DNA of 64,000 nucleotides from HXMU1428-3 sp965215715. Lineage in GTDB: Bacteria; Pseudomonadota; Alphaproteobacteria; Rhizobiales; HXMU1428-3. A program made the position numbers and the translations under genes. Location of the stretch: positions 2,170,001 through 2,234,000 of the forward strand of contig OZ244129.1 in assembly GCA_965215715.1 (NCBI GenBank), given 5' to 3'. Under the pieces are notes generated by a model, which did not search any database, was not told the DNA's origin, and saw only the letters and a program-made list of their open reading frames with translations. Positions 26,384 to 35,911 of this stretch are shown piece after piece; within the stretch, counting starts at the first letter, position 1; each line of letters opens with the position of its first letter.

Positions 26384-27907
26384 CTATGACGTATTTTTTT
26401 GCCCCTTTATGGCGTTTTCAAGCAAAGAACCCACAATAAAGGCCAGCAAAGACAGCCCGATTGCCATAAAAGCAATTTGCGCCTCACTCCAGCCTTCAAA
26501 TCCCCAAGCCTTTTTGACAGGGCCAAACGCTAAAATTGCTGACAGGCCAAACAGCAAAGCCCCCCATGCCCCTAACTTTGTGGCCCCTTTCCAATACAGC
26601 CCGCCAGCCAGCAACACGACACCCGATGAAAAATATATCGAGCCTGTGATGGCCATATAGTCCCAGACATCTTCACTGCCTTTGTAAAATAGCCCCCAAT
26701 AAAATTCATAAATCGCGATGATGACAATAAACAAACGGGTGCAAATTTTTTGAAAAGCTTCATCATCAACCCGCCCGACCAATGGCCCAATAATGTCGCG
26801 CGAAATAATGCTGGACCAACAAAACAAATACCCATCCTGGGTCGACATAAACGAGGCGAAAAACACAACCACGATTAAACCAATGAACCAGGCCGGTAAC
26901 ACTTGGGCCATAAACACAGCTGTGGCGACTAATTTATCATCTCCGGCAAGCTCCACAGCACCTGGCCCAGAGCGGGCAAAATAGGTAAAGGCCAAAACAC
27001 CAAGAAAAGCTGGCAATATCATCCGCCCAGCAAATAAGACAGAGGCGATCAAATAAGCCTTTTTTACTGTTTTTTCTTCCTCGATACAAAGCGCTCGGCT
27101 TAATGCTGTTGGCCAAATGGCCGCACTGGCAATGCCAGCGATGAACACCATCCACAACACATAATCGAGCCCAAAGCCTTCATTGACCAACGGATTAAAA
27201 CCGGCCTCTCCTTTCAGGGTTTGAACTTGGTTTACAGCTTCTGAGATGGGTACAATACCGGTTAGATAAACCGTGACGGCAATCAGCCCGAACAACATTA
27301 TGCAGAATTGTAGAATATCAGTTAGGATCACCGCTCTCATGCCGCCAAAAGCTGTATAGGCCACAACAATGGCAATCAGCACCATCATAATCACTTCAAT
27401 GGACGCGCCGCCAACTTCTCCTGGCATAAAGGGTAACAAGTAAAGCGCGCCTACTTTTAAGAACAAACCAATATTCAAAACACCGGCTAAAACCATGATT
27501 AGACCGCCAATAATGCGTACGCCGCGCCCATATCTTAGTTCATAAAATTCTGGCACGGTGAGCACGCCTGTGCGGCGTAAGGGGCCAACAATAAAACCGG
27601 TTAGCCCGACAATAAGACAGCCTATGAAAGCGGCCACCCCAATATGGAAAGCGGCAAAGCCTTCACCAAACCCTTTTTGTGCGTTATAGGCAAGCGTGAT
27701 TAAACCAATTTCTGTGGCCCCAAGGCTGGCAATGGCGACAGGCAAATTAATCGAACGACCGGCAACGAAAAACTCTGTCAATCGATTTTGCTTTTGTGAC
27801 CCATCCACATTTTGGGCGTAGCGCTTGACACGCATCTGTATGGCCAGCAACACCATGAAATAAAGAGCTGCAAACACACCAATAAACAACATTGATCCTT
27901 GGGCCAT
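26384..27907 (-). CDS. Sodium:solute symporter family protein
   Basis: The 507-residue product is a member of the SSS family, which imports solutes such as sugars, amino acids or carboxylates with sodium. It has about 13 membrane helices and the family segments FFVAGRSINLPVAIASLGAT in the first helical region and a GFGEGFAAFHIGVAAFIGCL stretch. The motif FASFMSTQDGYLFCWSSIIS near residue 345 contains the conserved Ser residues that in LeuT-fold transporters line the second sodium site. The substrate cannot be told from sequence and no metabolic gene is beside it. It is divergent from the DUF262 gene. Confidence 0.88.
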   Translation of the reverse strand: MAQGSMLFIGVFAALYFMVLLAIQMRVKRYAQNVDGSQKQNRLTEFFVAGRSINLPVAIASLGATEIGLITLAYNAQKGFGEGFAAFHIGVAAFIGCLIVGLTGFIVGPLRRTGVLTVPEFYELRYGRGVRIIGGLIMVLAGVLNIGLFLKVGALYLLPFMPGEVGGASIEVIMMVLIAIVVAYTAFGGMRAVILTDILQFCIMLFGLIAVTVYLTGIVPISEAVNQVQTLKGEAGFNPLVNEGFGLDYVLWMVFIAGIASAAIWPTALSRALCIEEEKTVKKAYLIASVLFAGRMILPAFLGVLAFTYFARSGPGAVELAGDDKLVATAVFMAQVLPAWFIGLIVVVFFASFMSTQDGYLFCWSSIISRDIIGPLVGRVDDEAFQKICTRLFIVIIAIYEFYWGLFYKGSEDVWDYMAITGSIYFSSGVVLLAGGLYWKGATKLGAWGALLFGLSAILAFGPVKKAWGFEGWSEAQIAFMAIGLSLLAFIVGSLLENAIKGQKNTS

Positions 27908-28054
27908 CAGTTACGTCCTTAATTTTTCTTATTCAAAAAGATGAACTTTTTCAAATGTACATATTTATGAGCTTGACGTATAGATAGCAACCAGGCCCTA
28001 ATTACTAGAGCCTTCAAAGTAAAATAAGCTAAATTTCTAAAGTCACAATCTATT

Positions 28055-29764
28055 ATGTCATCAGCCATCTCTTGCCAAATCACATCCATAGGAGAACTTT
28101 TACGCGCTGGTGGCAAGCTCAAAGTCCCTCCTTATCAGCGCAATTACGCCTGGGAGGAAGAAAATTATTCCGATCTATGGTTTGACATTCAAGAAACCTT
28201 TACGGGAAATGTACAAGAATATTTTCTCGGTTCAGTGGTGATTGATAACTCCACCACCCCAAATTTAACGCTTATTGATGGGCAACAAAGGGTTACCACC
28301 ACAACGATCCTCATCTGTGCGCTTAAATGGCATCTGCTTGCAAATGAGTTTACCGAATTGGCCTCGCTTATCAGTCACGATTTTCTCAGCCGGCCAGATT
28401 ATGACCATCAAAGCCTGATCTCAAATTTAGAACTCAATTTAAACGATCGTGATTTTTTTGAACGTTATATTATCGCCGCCCAAGATCCAAAAATTCTCAA
28501 CACCCTTACCAATCAAGAAACCTATCTGCCCTCAAATTTACAACTGGCGCAATGCTACATCTATATGTGCAAACAAATCGCTGGCTTGATTAAAACAAGC
28601 GATTCATTAGAGACAGTGGCCAATGCGATCATCAGTGCGCTGCGCGAAAAGGTTTTCCTCATCCGGATTGATGTGGAAGATGATCTCAAAGCCTTTACGC
28701 TGTTTGAATCTTTAAACAATCGCGGTGTTGAACTTTCTGAAGCTGATCTTTTGAAAAATTTCATCTTTTCTATGGGTGGTGATCATATTGATGATTTAAA
28801 AGCCAATTGGGACCTTATGAGCCAAAACCTTGGTCATTTTTCTCTTATGCGGTTTTTGCGACATCACTGGAATTCCAATGAGGGAGCTGTTCCAAGCCAA
28901 GGCCTGTTTGCGGCTCTTAAGAAACGCATTAAGACAAGCCAAGATGCTCTGGATATTTCAGAGCATATCACCCAAAGTTCTGAATATTACGGTGCCATCA
29001 TCGATACCAACCACGATCTGTGGCAGCGTGTTAGCATTGATAAAATTGATGAAATAAAAGCGAATTTGAGCCATCTGGGCCTTATGCGCGCAGAGCAATG
29101 CTATATATTATTGCTAGCCATATTAGAATATGCGCCAGAACAGTTTCATGATTATCTGCTCATGATCCGTAATTTTACATTCCGCTATACCACAATTGGG
29201 GGCAAAAACACCGCTCACATTCAACGTGCTTATATTAAAGCCGCCAAAGCTTTACGGACAGAGGGGCTCATAGATGCTAACGAGTGTTTTGAGCAGTTTT
29301 TCCAAGAGCTGTACCCGCATGATAATCAATTCCAGTCAACTTTTGCCAAAAAATCAATCCGTATTACCGCTCTTGCGCGCTATATACTGACCCAGATTAA
29401 CAACAACCTCACCACTGCCGATGGCAAGCTTTATGATCCTACTAGCTTGGATATAGACCTGGAACATATTTTGCCAAAAAAATATAAAGATCATTGGCAA
29501 AATAATGCCAGCCACTTTCCTGGCGGGGCGCATAAATATGTCCATCGGTTAGGTAATATGACCCTGATCTCGCCTGAACTTAATCGCCGGCTTGGCAATG
29601 CTGACTTTGTGACCAAAAAGCACGTTTACGAACAAAATTGCCTGGAAGTTACCAATCGCATCTTAAATGAAACAAATTGGACGGCAGATGCGATTAACCG
29701 GCGCCAAAACTGGCTCGCCAGTGAAGCTGTTAAAATCTGGCGGTTTCCATTAGATTCGTGCTAG
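28055..29764 (+). CDS. DUF262/DUF1524 protein, GmrSD-like nuclease
   Basis: Fused GmrSD-type enzymes are type IV restriction systems that cut modified phage DNA. The N-terminal DUF262 domain uses a nucleotide to power or gate a C-terminal HNH-like DUF1524 nuclease. Here DUF262 shows VPPYQRNYAW at residues 24-33 and the diagnostic DGQQR at 75-79 followed by VTT. DUF1524 lies near residues 450-545, with DIDLEHILPKKYKDHW (the conserved His-x-x-Pro) and HRLGNMTLISPELN. At 569 residues the protein appears complete. No modification gene is adjacent. The stop codon TAG at 29762 is the first three bases of a dispersed repeat element, so the original C-terminus may have differed slightly. No Shine-Dalgarno is visible. 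Confidence 0.88.
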   Translation: MSSAISCQITSIGELLRAGGKLKVPPYQRNYAWEEENYSDLWFDIQETFTGNVQEYFLGSVVIDNSTTPNLTLIDGQQRVTTTTILICALKWHLLANEFTELASLISHDFLSRPDYDHQSLISNLELNLNDRDFFERYIIAAQDPKILNTLTNQETYLPSNLQLAQCYIYMCKQIAGLIKTSDSLETVANAIISALREKVFLIRIDVEDDLKAFTLFESLNNRGVELSEADLLKNFIFSMGGDHIDDLKANWDLMSQNLGHFSLMRFLRHHWNSNEGAVPSQGLFAALKKRIKTSQDALDISEHITQSSEYYGAIIDTNHDLWQRVSIDKIDEIKANLSHLGLMRAEQCYILLLAILEYAPEQFHDYLLMIRNFTFRYTTIGGKNTAHIQRAYIKAAKALRTEGLIDANECFEQFFQELYPHDNQFQSTFAKKSIRITALARYILTQINNNLTTADGKLYDPTSLDIDLEHILPKKYKDHWQNNASHFPGGAHKYVHRLGNMTLISPELNRRLGNADFVTKKHVYEQNCLEVTNRILNETNWTADAINRRQNWLASEAVKIWRFPLDSC

Positions 29765-29864
29765 AGTATGTCACTTTATTTTGAATTCAAAGCCATGCTC
29801 TATCTCTTTGTTTAAGCGTGTCTTTTTTCACAAAACTGGGATCCACTTTTGTGCGACACGCACT
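29762..29864. repeat. Composite palindromic repeat, copy abutting the DUF262 gene
   Basis: This copy begins TAGAGTATGTCACTTTATTT and ends GCGACACGCACT, nearly identical to the copy at 8097-8198. The right hairpin arms are GCGTGTC and GACACGC. Its first three bases are the stop codon of the DUF262/DUF1524 gene. Confidence 0.85.
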
Positions 29865-29980
29865 CGTGATTTTAGGGGCTAAACAGCCACCGCAAAACAA
29901 AACCTTTCTTTTGGAAAAAGGGCAAAGCTTGGCCTTTTGTTCTGTCATCTCACTCCAAACTCAGCAACAATATGAGATGA

Positions 29981-31168
29981 ATGAAAATGATTCGTCATTT
30001 TGATTGGGATACGATGAATAAAGTGGCCATAGAAAATCAAGCTGAGACTAAGGGTTCTTTGTCTGACACTGATCTGGGTGATCAAGACGTGAATTCGCTT
30101 GAAGAACAACACAATGCTGATTTACCCGACCTGGATCAATTAACCGGCTTAATTGATCCAAGCAAATCCAATGATCCAGATTTAATTTCTGAGACGGATT
30201 TGCAAATTGCTCGCAATTTGCGCCGCTTAGAAATTCATCGTTATGAAATTGCCTCTGCGCTTGAAAATTTAAGCGATGAAGAGATTGGGCACTGTACCAT
30301 TGAAGATGAAGAAGAGATTGAGCTGTCTGAAACTGATCTTGAATATGTCAATCAAAAGGCCAGGAAACTCGAGAAAAAAAACAAACAAAAGCGTCTTGAT
30401 CCTGACCAATGGCTTCAATACAAAACTGACCAATTGAAAAGAAGCTTAAATCGGACCAGCAACAAGCTTAGCAAGGGGCTGCAATTAGACCGGTTTTCGT
30501 CTTTGCGCCATAATCTGTCTATTACCTTGCATCAAAAAAAGTATGATAAAGAGATTGAAGCGCGACTGTTTAGTCCTCTGACTGATGAGAAGCCTTTCAA
30601 CGAACTGACACAAAAAACGTATGGACCTTGTGCACCGGTGAAGCTCGTGGATTGGAGCCTTGAACAATTGGCTGCCTATCAAGAGGGGGCAAGCTTTCGT
30701 CATTTTACATTTATGGACCCGCAAGCTGGTCATGGTAGAACCGTTTTGTTGGCAGCTCAAAGAGATTTTCGCTCAATCATTGGTATTGAAGAAAAGCAAG
30801 AGCTGACTGAAAAAGCCACGATGAATATTGCTCAATATCCAAGAACCTATATGGTCCAACGAGAGGTGCAATTATTCTCTCATCCCCTTCCGCCAGAGCA
30901 ATGGCCTGACAATCCTTTGCTTATTCAAATTTTCCAACCAGATTCTGAAGAATGGCTGCAAGGCTTTATTGAGCAGCTCAGCGCAGCCTTTTATGGCAAC
31001 CCTCGGCAAATCTATCTGGTCTTAATTGACAATCAACATAAACAGTTGATTGAGCAAATTCCTTTTATGCAGCATTTTTCTGCGCCCGTTGGCACTTTAG
31101 AGAAAACAAACCTTTTAGCGCCATATGAAATTGACTTTTATTTCAGTATAATCCCGCACAAAACTTAA
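29981..31168 (+). CDS. Divergent class I methyltransferase-like protein
   Basis: I do not recognise a named family. The 395-residue product has an acidic, polar N-terminal region (1-110), a basic charged helical region (120-190), and a C-terminal domain that resembles a class I SAM-dependent methyltransferase. FMDPQAGHGRTVLLAAQRDF and SIIGIE (about residues 245-275) match the glycine-rich motif I seen in proteins of the form xDxGxGxGRxxxxAA, but with Gln-Ala in place of the first Gly pair. There is no signal peptide. The start at 29981 has only a weak GAG. It follows the DUF262 gene and the repeat by 117 bases. Binding of SAM is uncertain. Confidence 0.6.
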   Translation: MKMIRHFDWDTMNKVAIENQAETKGSLSDTDLGDQDVNSLEEQHNADLPDLDQLTGLIDPSKSNDPDLISETDLQIARNLRRLEIHRYEIASALENLSDEEIGHCTIEDEEEIELSETDLEYVNQKARKLEKKNKQKRLDPDQWLQYKTDQLKRSLNRTSNKLSKGLQLDRFSSLRHNLSITLHQKKYDKEIEARLFSPLTDEKPFNELTQKTYGPCAPVKLVDWSLEQLAAYQEGASFRHFTFMDPQAGHGRTVLLAAQRDFRSIIGIEEKQELTEKATMNIAQYPRTYMVQREVQLFSHPLPPEQWPDNPLLIQIFQPDSEEWLQGFIEQLSAAFYGNPRQIYLVLIDNQHKQLIEQIPFMQHFSAPVGTLEKTNLLAPYEIDFYFSIIPHKT

Positions 31169-31337
31169 CCACAGACCTTTAAGATTAAGGTGGGATTAAC
31201 TTCTTTTTAGATATTGCCCCTCATATCTATAAACAATGACATCTGGGATTAAATTAGATGCGCTAAAATGATAAGTTATCATGCGGCCAACTGGTGAAAT
31301 GAAACCCGTCTAACCTTTTAAGTATGGAGTTACAGTC

Positions 31338-32483
31338 ATGTCTGAGCCAGACAATGACACGCTTTCATTCAATATCATCCAAACCAAGCAAGGTTTTGAA
31401 GGCCTTGAGGAGGGATGGAACCAATTGTTTGAAGAAAGTGGGCGTCCTTCTCAACTGTTTCAAACATATAATTGGATTTGGCATTGGATTGACCAATTCC
31501 CTAGCCCGCCACAAAACCTGGTTATTTTAACTGGTCATCGAAACAATGAGCTGGTTTTGATTGCCCCGATGGTCCTTACGAAAAAAGCTGGCATAAAAAC
31601 ACTGCAATGGATTGGTGAACCGGTTAGCCAATATGGGGATATTGTTATTAAAAATGATGGCAATAATTTACAATGGTTACAGCAAGGTTTTAGCTTTTTA
31701 ACGAAACGCCTTAAGCCAGATTTATTCTATTTACGTAAAACCCGCTTTGATGCCACCATAACGCCTTTACTCGAAAATTATGGGGCCACCGTTTTGGTGG
31801 AAAGCCAAGCCCCCTATATCGAAATGTTAGGGGCAAAAACGTTTGCTGAATTTAACAAACGCTATTCCCAGCGCAGTCGTAAATCGAAACGCCGCCATCG
31901 ACGCAAATTAGAAGAACATGGGTCTTTAAGCTTTGACCTTTTTAAAGAAGGCGCACAGGCTGAACAAGCAGTGCAACAAGCGATTGACCTGAAGCGTCAA
32001 TGGCTGAAATCTATTGGTCTGGTCTCACCGGCCTTTCAAGGGGCCATTCTTGATCGCTTCTTTAAAAGGGTTGCCTGTTCTGAAACACACCCTACTGGCT
32101 TAAGGGTTTCTCAGCTATGTGTTGATGAACGTCCTGCTGCAATTGAAATCGGCATTCAAAATAATAGCTATTATGGCGCTCATCTTGGAGCTTATGATCC
32201 TGACTTTATTGCTCACAGCCCTGGCAGTTTGCAAATGCAAGACACCATCAGCGCGTTGATCGATGAGGGCGTTGAAATTATCGATCTGTTTGCACCTGGC
32301 GACCCTTATAAATTTGAATGGACACAACAATCAGTTCCTGTTTATGACTTTTCATTCCCGCTTTCGATAAAAGGTCATATTTATGAAAAGATGTATTTAA
32401 AACGGGCACGGCCTTGGCTTAAAAAATGTGTCAATAAGCTCAGCGAAATGAAAAAAAGTTCGCAAAAAAAGAAAAACGCGTAA
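31338..32483 (+). CDS. CelD/BioF2-like GNAT family acetyltransferase
   Basis: The 381-residue product belongs to the FemAB-like double-GNAT group (Acetyltransf_6, often annotated CelD or BcsL) that is common next to polysaccharide genes. Evidence: the N-terminal segment GWNQLFEESGRPSQLFQTYN, then WIWHWIDQF, the strand ELVLIAPMVLTKK, QWIGEPVSQYGDIV, and the second-half core GAHLGAYDPDFIAHSPGSLQ, followed by IIDLFAPGDPYKFEW. The exact acyl donor and acceptor are unknown. The C-terminus is very basic (about 15 Lys in the last 35 residues), which suggests contact with membrane or nucleic acid. It converges on the next methyltransferase gene 11 bases away. Confidence 0.85.
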   Translation: MSEPDNDTLSFNIIQTKQGFEGLEEGWNQLFEESGRPSQLFQTYNWIWHWIDQFPSPPQNLVILTGHRNNELVLIAPMVLTKKAGIKTLQWIGEPVSQYGDIVIKNDGNNLQWLQQGFSFLTKRLKPDLFYLRKTRFDATITPLLENYGATVLVESQAPYIEMLGAKTFAEFNKRYSQRSRKSKRRHRRKLEEHGSLSFDLFKEGAQAEQAVQQAIDLKRQWLKSIGLVSPAFQGAILDRFFKRVACSETHPTGLRVSQLCVDERPAAIEIGIQNNSYYGAHLGAYDPDFIAHSPGSLQMQDTISALIDEGVEIIDLFAPGDPYKFEWTQQSVPVYDFSFPLSIKGHIYEKMYLKRARPWLKKCVNKLSEMKKSSQKKKNA

Positions 32484-32494
32484 AGGTTCAGCTT

Positions 32495-33157
32495 TTAAGC
32501 CTTAATGGCAACCCCGCTATAAATATAACCGACCAGGCGAGGTTGTAAAAACTCGGTGCCAGTTTCTAGAAAATCAACATGAAATCCTGCTCGTTTAATT
32601 AAACGAAAAATATTTCTGTTTAGCTGGCAGCCTTGCCCGAAACGTTGCCAAAGAGGCGAGATAAAATCTTGGCATTTGGCAATCAAGGTGTTTGGATGGC
32701 GCCCTTTTTCGTAAAATAAGAACCGGCCCCCCGGTTTTAAAATACGATACACTTCTAATAAAACAGCCATTGGGTCAGGAGCTGAACACAAAGTATGGGT
32801 GCTCACGACACAATCAAAATGCTCACCGGGTAAATTACTGGCTTCAAATGCCTGCTTCATAACCTCAACAGGGAACTCTAAATTTTGTGCCAGCTGAGAG
32901 AGCAAGACTTCATTTGCGAATGGGTCAAACCCTAACAGAGAGGACATTTTGGCTGTGTTATACAAAGGAAAATTATTCCCTTTGTGAACTCCTATTTCAA
33001 TCACATCCCCATAAGCTTGTGGTACAATATGGCGTCGATTGATTCGCTGAATATTTAACTTTAATGTATCTGAACTTCTATTTGAGCTGGCATAACGGTC
33101 TCGTTTATTAAAAAATTTGTCTTTTTCATCTGCATGCGTCACTTTTTCTGACTTCAT
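32495..33157 (-). CDS. Class I SAM-dependent methyltransferase
   Basis: The 220-residue product has the class I Rossmann core: motif I VIEIGVHKGNNFPLYN near residue 50, an acidic strand LLGFDPFANE, motif IV FDCVVSTHTLCSAPDP and the post-motif VYRILKPGGRFLFYEKGRHP. The pattern resembles the METTL7/UbiE-like group; the substrate is unknown. I chose the ATG at 33157, which has AGGAG six bases upstream; the longer frame to 33226 has none. The 3' end faces the CelD-like gene. Confidence 0.85.
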   Translation of the reverse strand: MKSEKVTHADEKDKFFNKRDRYASSNRSSDTLKLNIQRINRRHIVPQAYGDVIEIGVHKGNNFPLYNTAKMSSLLGFDPFANEVLLSQLAQNLEFPVEVMKQAFEASNLPGEHFDCVVSTHTLCSAPDPMAVLLEVYRILKPGGRFLFYEKGRHPNTLIAKCQDFISPLWQRFGQGCQLNRNIFRLIKRAGFHVDFLETGTEFLQPRLVGYIYSGVAIKA

Positions 33158-33531
33158 TACATCTCCTATAAAAAGCCCTATCTTTAACAATATCGCAAAA
33201 ATATTTTCTTCAAAGCTGGGCGACATAATGGAGAATTTGTGGCAAAATCAAAGATTTAAAGAATAATGGCTATTTGGCAACTATGCTGCCTGATATGCAA
33301 AAGCTATTGGGCTCTAAGTCCTGGTAATTACCACATATATAAAGTGAGGCACACGCACAATCCTTTACGGTACTTTAACCAGATGCCAACAGACTCTACG
33401 AAACGATGCTGCTTTATGATTTCAAAAAAGTCACAAAGCACCTATCTGCTAATAAGTTTGCGTTTTGATCCGGTCTAGCAGAACAAACAAAACATCGAAG
33501 CGAAAACTTTACTTAAGAAAACGGAACAATC
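33158..33531. other. Intergenic region upstream of a soluble chemoreceptor
   Basis: About 370 bases with no supportable gene; a 70-codon plus-strand frame has no ribosome site. TGGCAACTATGCTGC at 33275-33289 on the plus strand has GG and GC ten bases apart, as in a sigma-54 -24/-12 element, and lies about 240 bases before the chemoreceptor start. It is a weaker match than the one at flgE. Confidence 0.4.
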
Positions 33532-35016
33532 ATGATTGGCTTAGCAAAAAAAAATTCCTCTTCATCACACCATGCACAAGCTTTAGATGCTTTGCCTTTA
33601 GCTGTAATGATGTGTGACCCGGTTGACTTCAAAATCCACTATATGAACTCTGCGACGGTTGAAAACCTCAGAGCAATCGAACATCTTTTACCCGTCCCTG
33701 CGGATCAGATTATGGGACAGTCAATCGATATTTTTCATAAAAACCCTGAGATGCAGCGGCGCCTTTTGTCTAACCCTAACAATTTACCTCATGACGCGCA
33801 GATACAGGTTGGAGAAGAATATTTAGATCTGCATATTGATGCCATTAAAACTGGCAATAAAATTGAAGCTCTTGTTTTGTCATGGACTGTGGCCACCGAA
33901 AAAGTAAAAGCTGATCGGGAAAATAAATTACGTGAAGATATGATCAATAAAATGCCGATCAACGTTATGCTGGCCAATAAGGACACATTTGAAATTGATC
34001 TGATTAATGAAACCAGCATTAATACACTGCGCCCTCTGGAACAATTTTTACCGGTTAAAGCTGAAGACTTACAGGGGACTTGTATTGATGTGTTCCATAA
34101 AAACCCAGCTCATCAGCGCCAACTGTTAAGTGATCCTTCCAACTTGCCATATCGCACAAAAATTTCTGTTGGGCCTGAAACACTTGATTTACAAGTGGCG
34201 GCGATTACCGATGATGAGGGTAATTATGTTGCGCCAATGCTTTCTTGGTCTGTTGTGACCGATAAAGTGAACATGGCGAATAATTTTGAAGAAAATGTTG
34301 CCAGCGTCGTTGGACAGGTTATGCAACAAGCCTCTGATATGCGTGATAATGCCCTAACCTTAACAGCTGCCGCGGAAGAGACCAATGCACAAGCTGCTGG
34401 GGTGAGCAATGCTTCATCAGAGCTTTCCAACGCCATTACTGAAATTTCTCAACAGGTGGCATCTTCAAACAAAGTGGCCAATGATGCAGTGGCTGCAGCC
34501 GAACATTCAGACGGCCTTATCGCTGGCATGAGCCAAGCGGCTGTAAAAATTGGTGAAGTTGTCAATATCATTCAAGAAATTGCTGATCAGACCAATCTTT
34601 TGGCTCTTAATGCCACCATTGAGGCGGCCAGGGCTGGGGAAAGTGGTAAAGGCTTTGCCGTTGTGGCCTCAGAGGTCAAAGAACTGGCGTCACAAACATC
34701 TAAAGCGACCCAAGACATCGCCACGCAAATTGATGAAATTCAAAACTCTACAGATTCAACTGTTGAATCTATGCGCTCGATTAAAAACATCATCACCGAA
34801 ATGGCGCAGATCTCATCAACCATTGCGGCTGCAGTTGAAGAACAATCAGCTGCCACGCAACAAGTGGCACAAAATATTGACGGTGTTTCTGAAGCGTCCA
34901 GCCAGTCTGGTCAGGCTGCCAACATGGTTGAAAACGCCGCGGCCTCGTTGTCAGAAAATGCTGAAGGCCTGAAAGGTCGTGTCGATGAGTTCTTGGTTGA
35001 AGTTCGCGCCATGTAA
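33532..35016 (+). CDS. Soluble methyl-accepting chemotaxis protein with two PAS-like domains
   Basis: The 494-residue receptor has no membrane segment. Residues 15-125 and 138-250 are two PAS-like domains that are clearly duplicates: each contains an L-P-x-x-V-M-like start, a LR-x-x-E-x-LLPV segment and an FHKNP-x-x-QR-x-LLS-x-P-x-NLP segment. The signalling domain follows (about 260-490), with the hairpin tip EIADQTNLLALNATIEAARA. Such receptors sense a cytoplasmic cue, perhaps through haem or flavin, and control CheA. The FHKNP motif in both PAS domains includes a His that could be a ligand contact. A strong terminator follows. Confidence 0.93.
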   Translation: MIGLAKKNSSSSHHAQALDALPLAVMMCDPVDFKIHYMNSATVENLRAIEHLLPVPADQIMGQSIDIFHKNPEMQRRLLSNPNNLPHDAQIQVGEEYLDLHIDAIKTGNKIEALVLSWTVATEKVKADRENKLREDMINKMPINVMLANKDTFEIDLINETSINTLRPLEQFLPVKAEDLQGTCIDVFHKNPAHQRQLLSDPSNLPYRTKISVGPETLDLQVAAITDDEGNYVAPMLSWSVVTDKVNMANNFEENVASVVGQVMQQASDMRDNALTLTAAAEETNAQAAGVSNASSELSNAITEISQQVASSNKVANDAVAAAEHSDGLIAGMSQAAVKIGEVVNIIQEIADQTNLLALNATIEAARAGESGKGFAVVASEVKELASQTSKATQDIATQIDEIQNSTDSTVESMRSIKNIITEMAQISSTIAAAVEEQSAATQQVAQNIDGVSEASSQSGQAANMVENAAASLSENAEGLKGRVDEFLVEVRAM

Positions 35017-35042
35017 GACCATTTGCTGTGATTAAAAAAAAT

Positions 35043-35075
35043 AAAAGCCCGTGTATTTTTTACACGGGCTTTTTA
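35043..35075. terminator. Bidirectional terminator
   Basis: AAAAGCCCGTGTA and TACACGGGCTTTTT form a perfect stem of 13 pairs with a five-base T loop. It lies between the convergent chemoreceptor and terC genes. Confidence 0.93.
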
Positions 35076-35101
35076 TCTCTTTAAGATCGGTTAAACACCA
35101 A

Positions 35102-35911
35102 TCAAGCTTTTTGCTGCTCTGCTCTTCTTGCTTCAGAGGCAAGCAGCTTTTTTTGATATTGGCTTTGCACCACATCTACAACCACCATCACAAACAACAC
35201 AAAATAGAATGTTGATTTGGCCATTGCATGGACCTCATGTCCAAATAATTTTAGATGGGCCAGCTCCCCGCCTTCAGAGACAAGTAACACGCCTACAACA
35301 AACAAAATGAACAGCCCTAAAACTTCATACATTCGGTTTTTTTCTAAAAAACTGGCGACATGGTCGGCCATCCAAATCATCAGCACGCCGGTTATGATAA
35401 TGGCAATTGCCATAATTAGGAAACTGTCGGTTAATGCCATTGCAGATAAAATGGAGTCAAAAGAAAACACCAAATTCATCAAAACGATAAGAGCAATTGC
35501 CGTTGCAATGGATCGCGTTGGCCCTTTTCCCTCTTCATCAAAATCTTTCACCACCAACAAATGGGTGATTTCTTTGATCGCGGTATAGATAATAAAGGCA
35601 CCACCCAACAAAACGATCAATGCATGCCCGCTAAAGGCGGCTTCTAAAATACCGTCCCAATTAAAGCTGAACATCGGCCCCTTTAAAGCTTCAATGGCTT
35701 TGATAATCACGAACAACAAAATAATCCGTAAAATAATGGCCAATCCAATTCCGAAGCGGCGCACCATGGCTCTTTTTTCGGGCACCACTCTTTTGGATTC
35801 AATTGAAATGTATAAGAGGTTGTCAAACCCCAGCACCGCTTGTAGCAACACCAGCATGGCTAGTGTGAACAATCCTTCCATTGATAATAAAGGCGCAAGC
35901 AACTGTTCCAT
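35102..35911 (-). CDS. TerC family integral membrane protein
   Basis: TerC-family proteins are membrane transporters or metal-linked factors; some members export manganese and help load secreted metalloenzymes. The 269-residue product has about seven membrane segments and the two conserved acidic motifs, LGFDNLLYISI near residue 28 and VFSFDSILSAMALTD near residue 150, both with the family's essential Asp. A cytoplasmic loop carries KDFDEEGKGPTRS. AGGGGGAG lies seven bases before the start. The leader holds two hairpins, described separately. The metal or substrate is unknown. Confidence 0.92.
   Translation of the reverse strand: MEQLLAPLLSMEGLFTLAMLVLLQAVLGFDNLLYISIESKRVVPEKRAMVRRFGIGLAIILRIILLFVIIKAIEALKGPMFSFNWDGILEAAFSGHALIVLLGGAFIIYTAIKEITHLLVVKDFDEEGKGPTRSIATAIALIVLMNLVFSFDSILSAMALTDSFLIMAIAIIITGVLMIWMADHVASFLEKNRMYEVLGLFILFVVGVLLVSEGGELAHLKLFGHEVHAMAKSTFYFVLFVMVVVDVVQSQYQKKLLASEARRAEQQKA

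Noticed and set aside
29818..30003. 61-codon plus-strand frame starting in the repeat
   Set aside because: It begins inside the dispersed repeat and has no ribosome site.
33266..33478. 70-codon plus-strand frame
   Set aside because: No ribosome site; overlaps the likely promoter region of the chemoreceptor.
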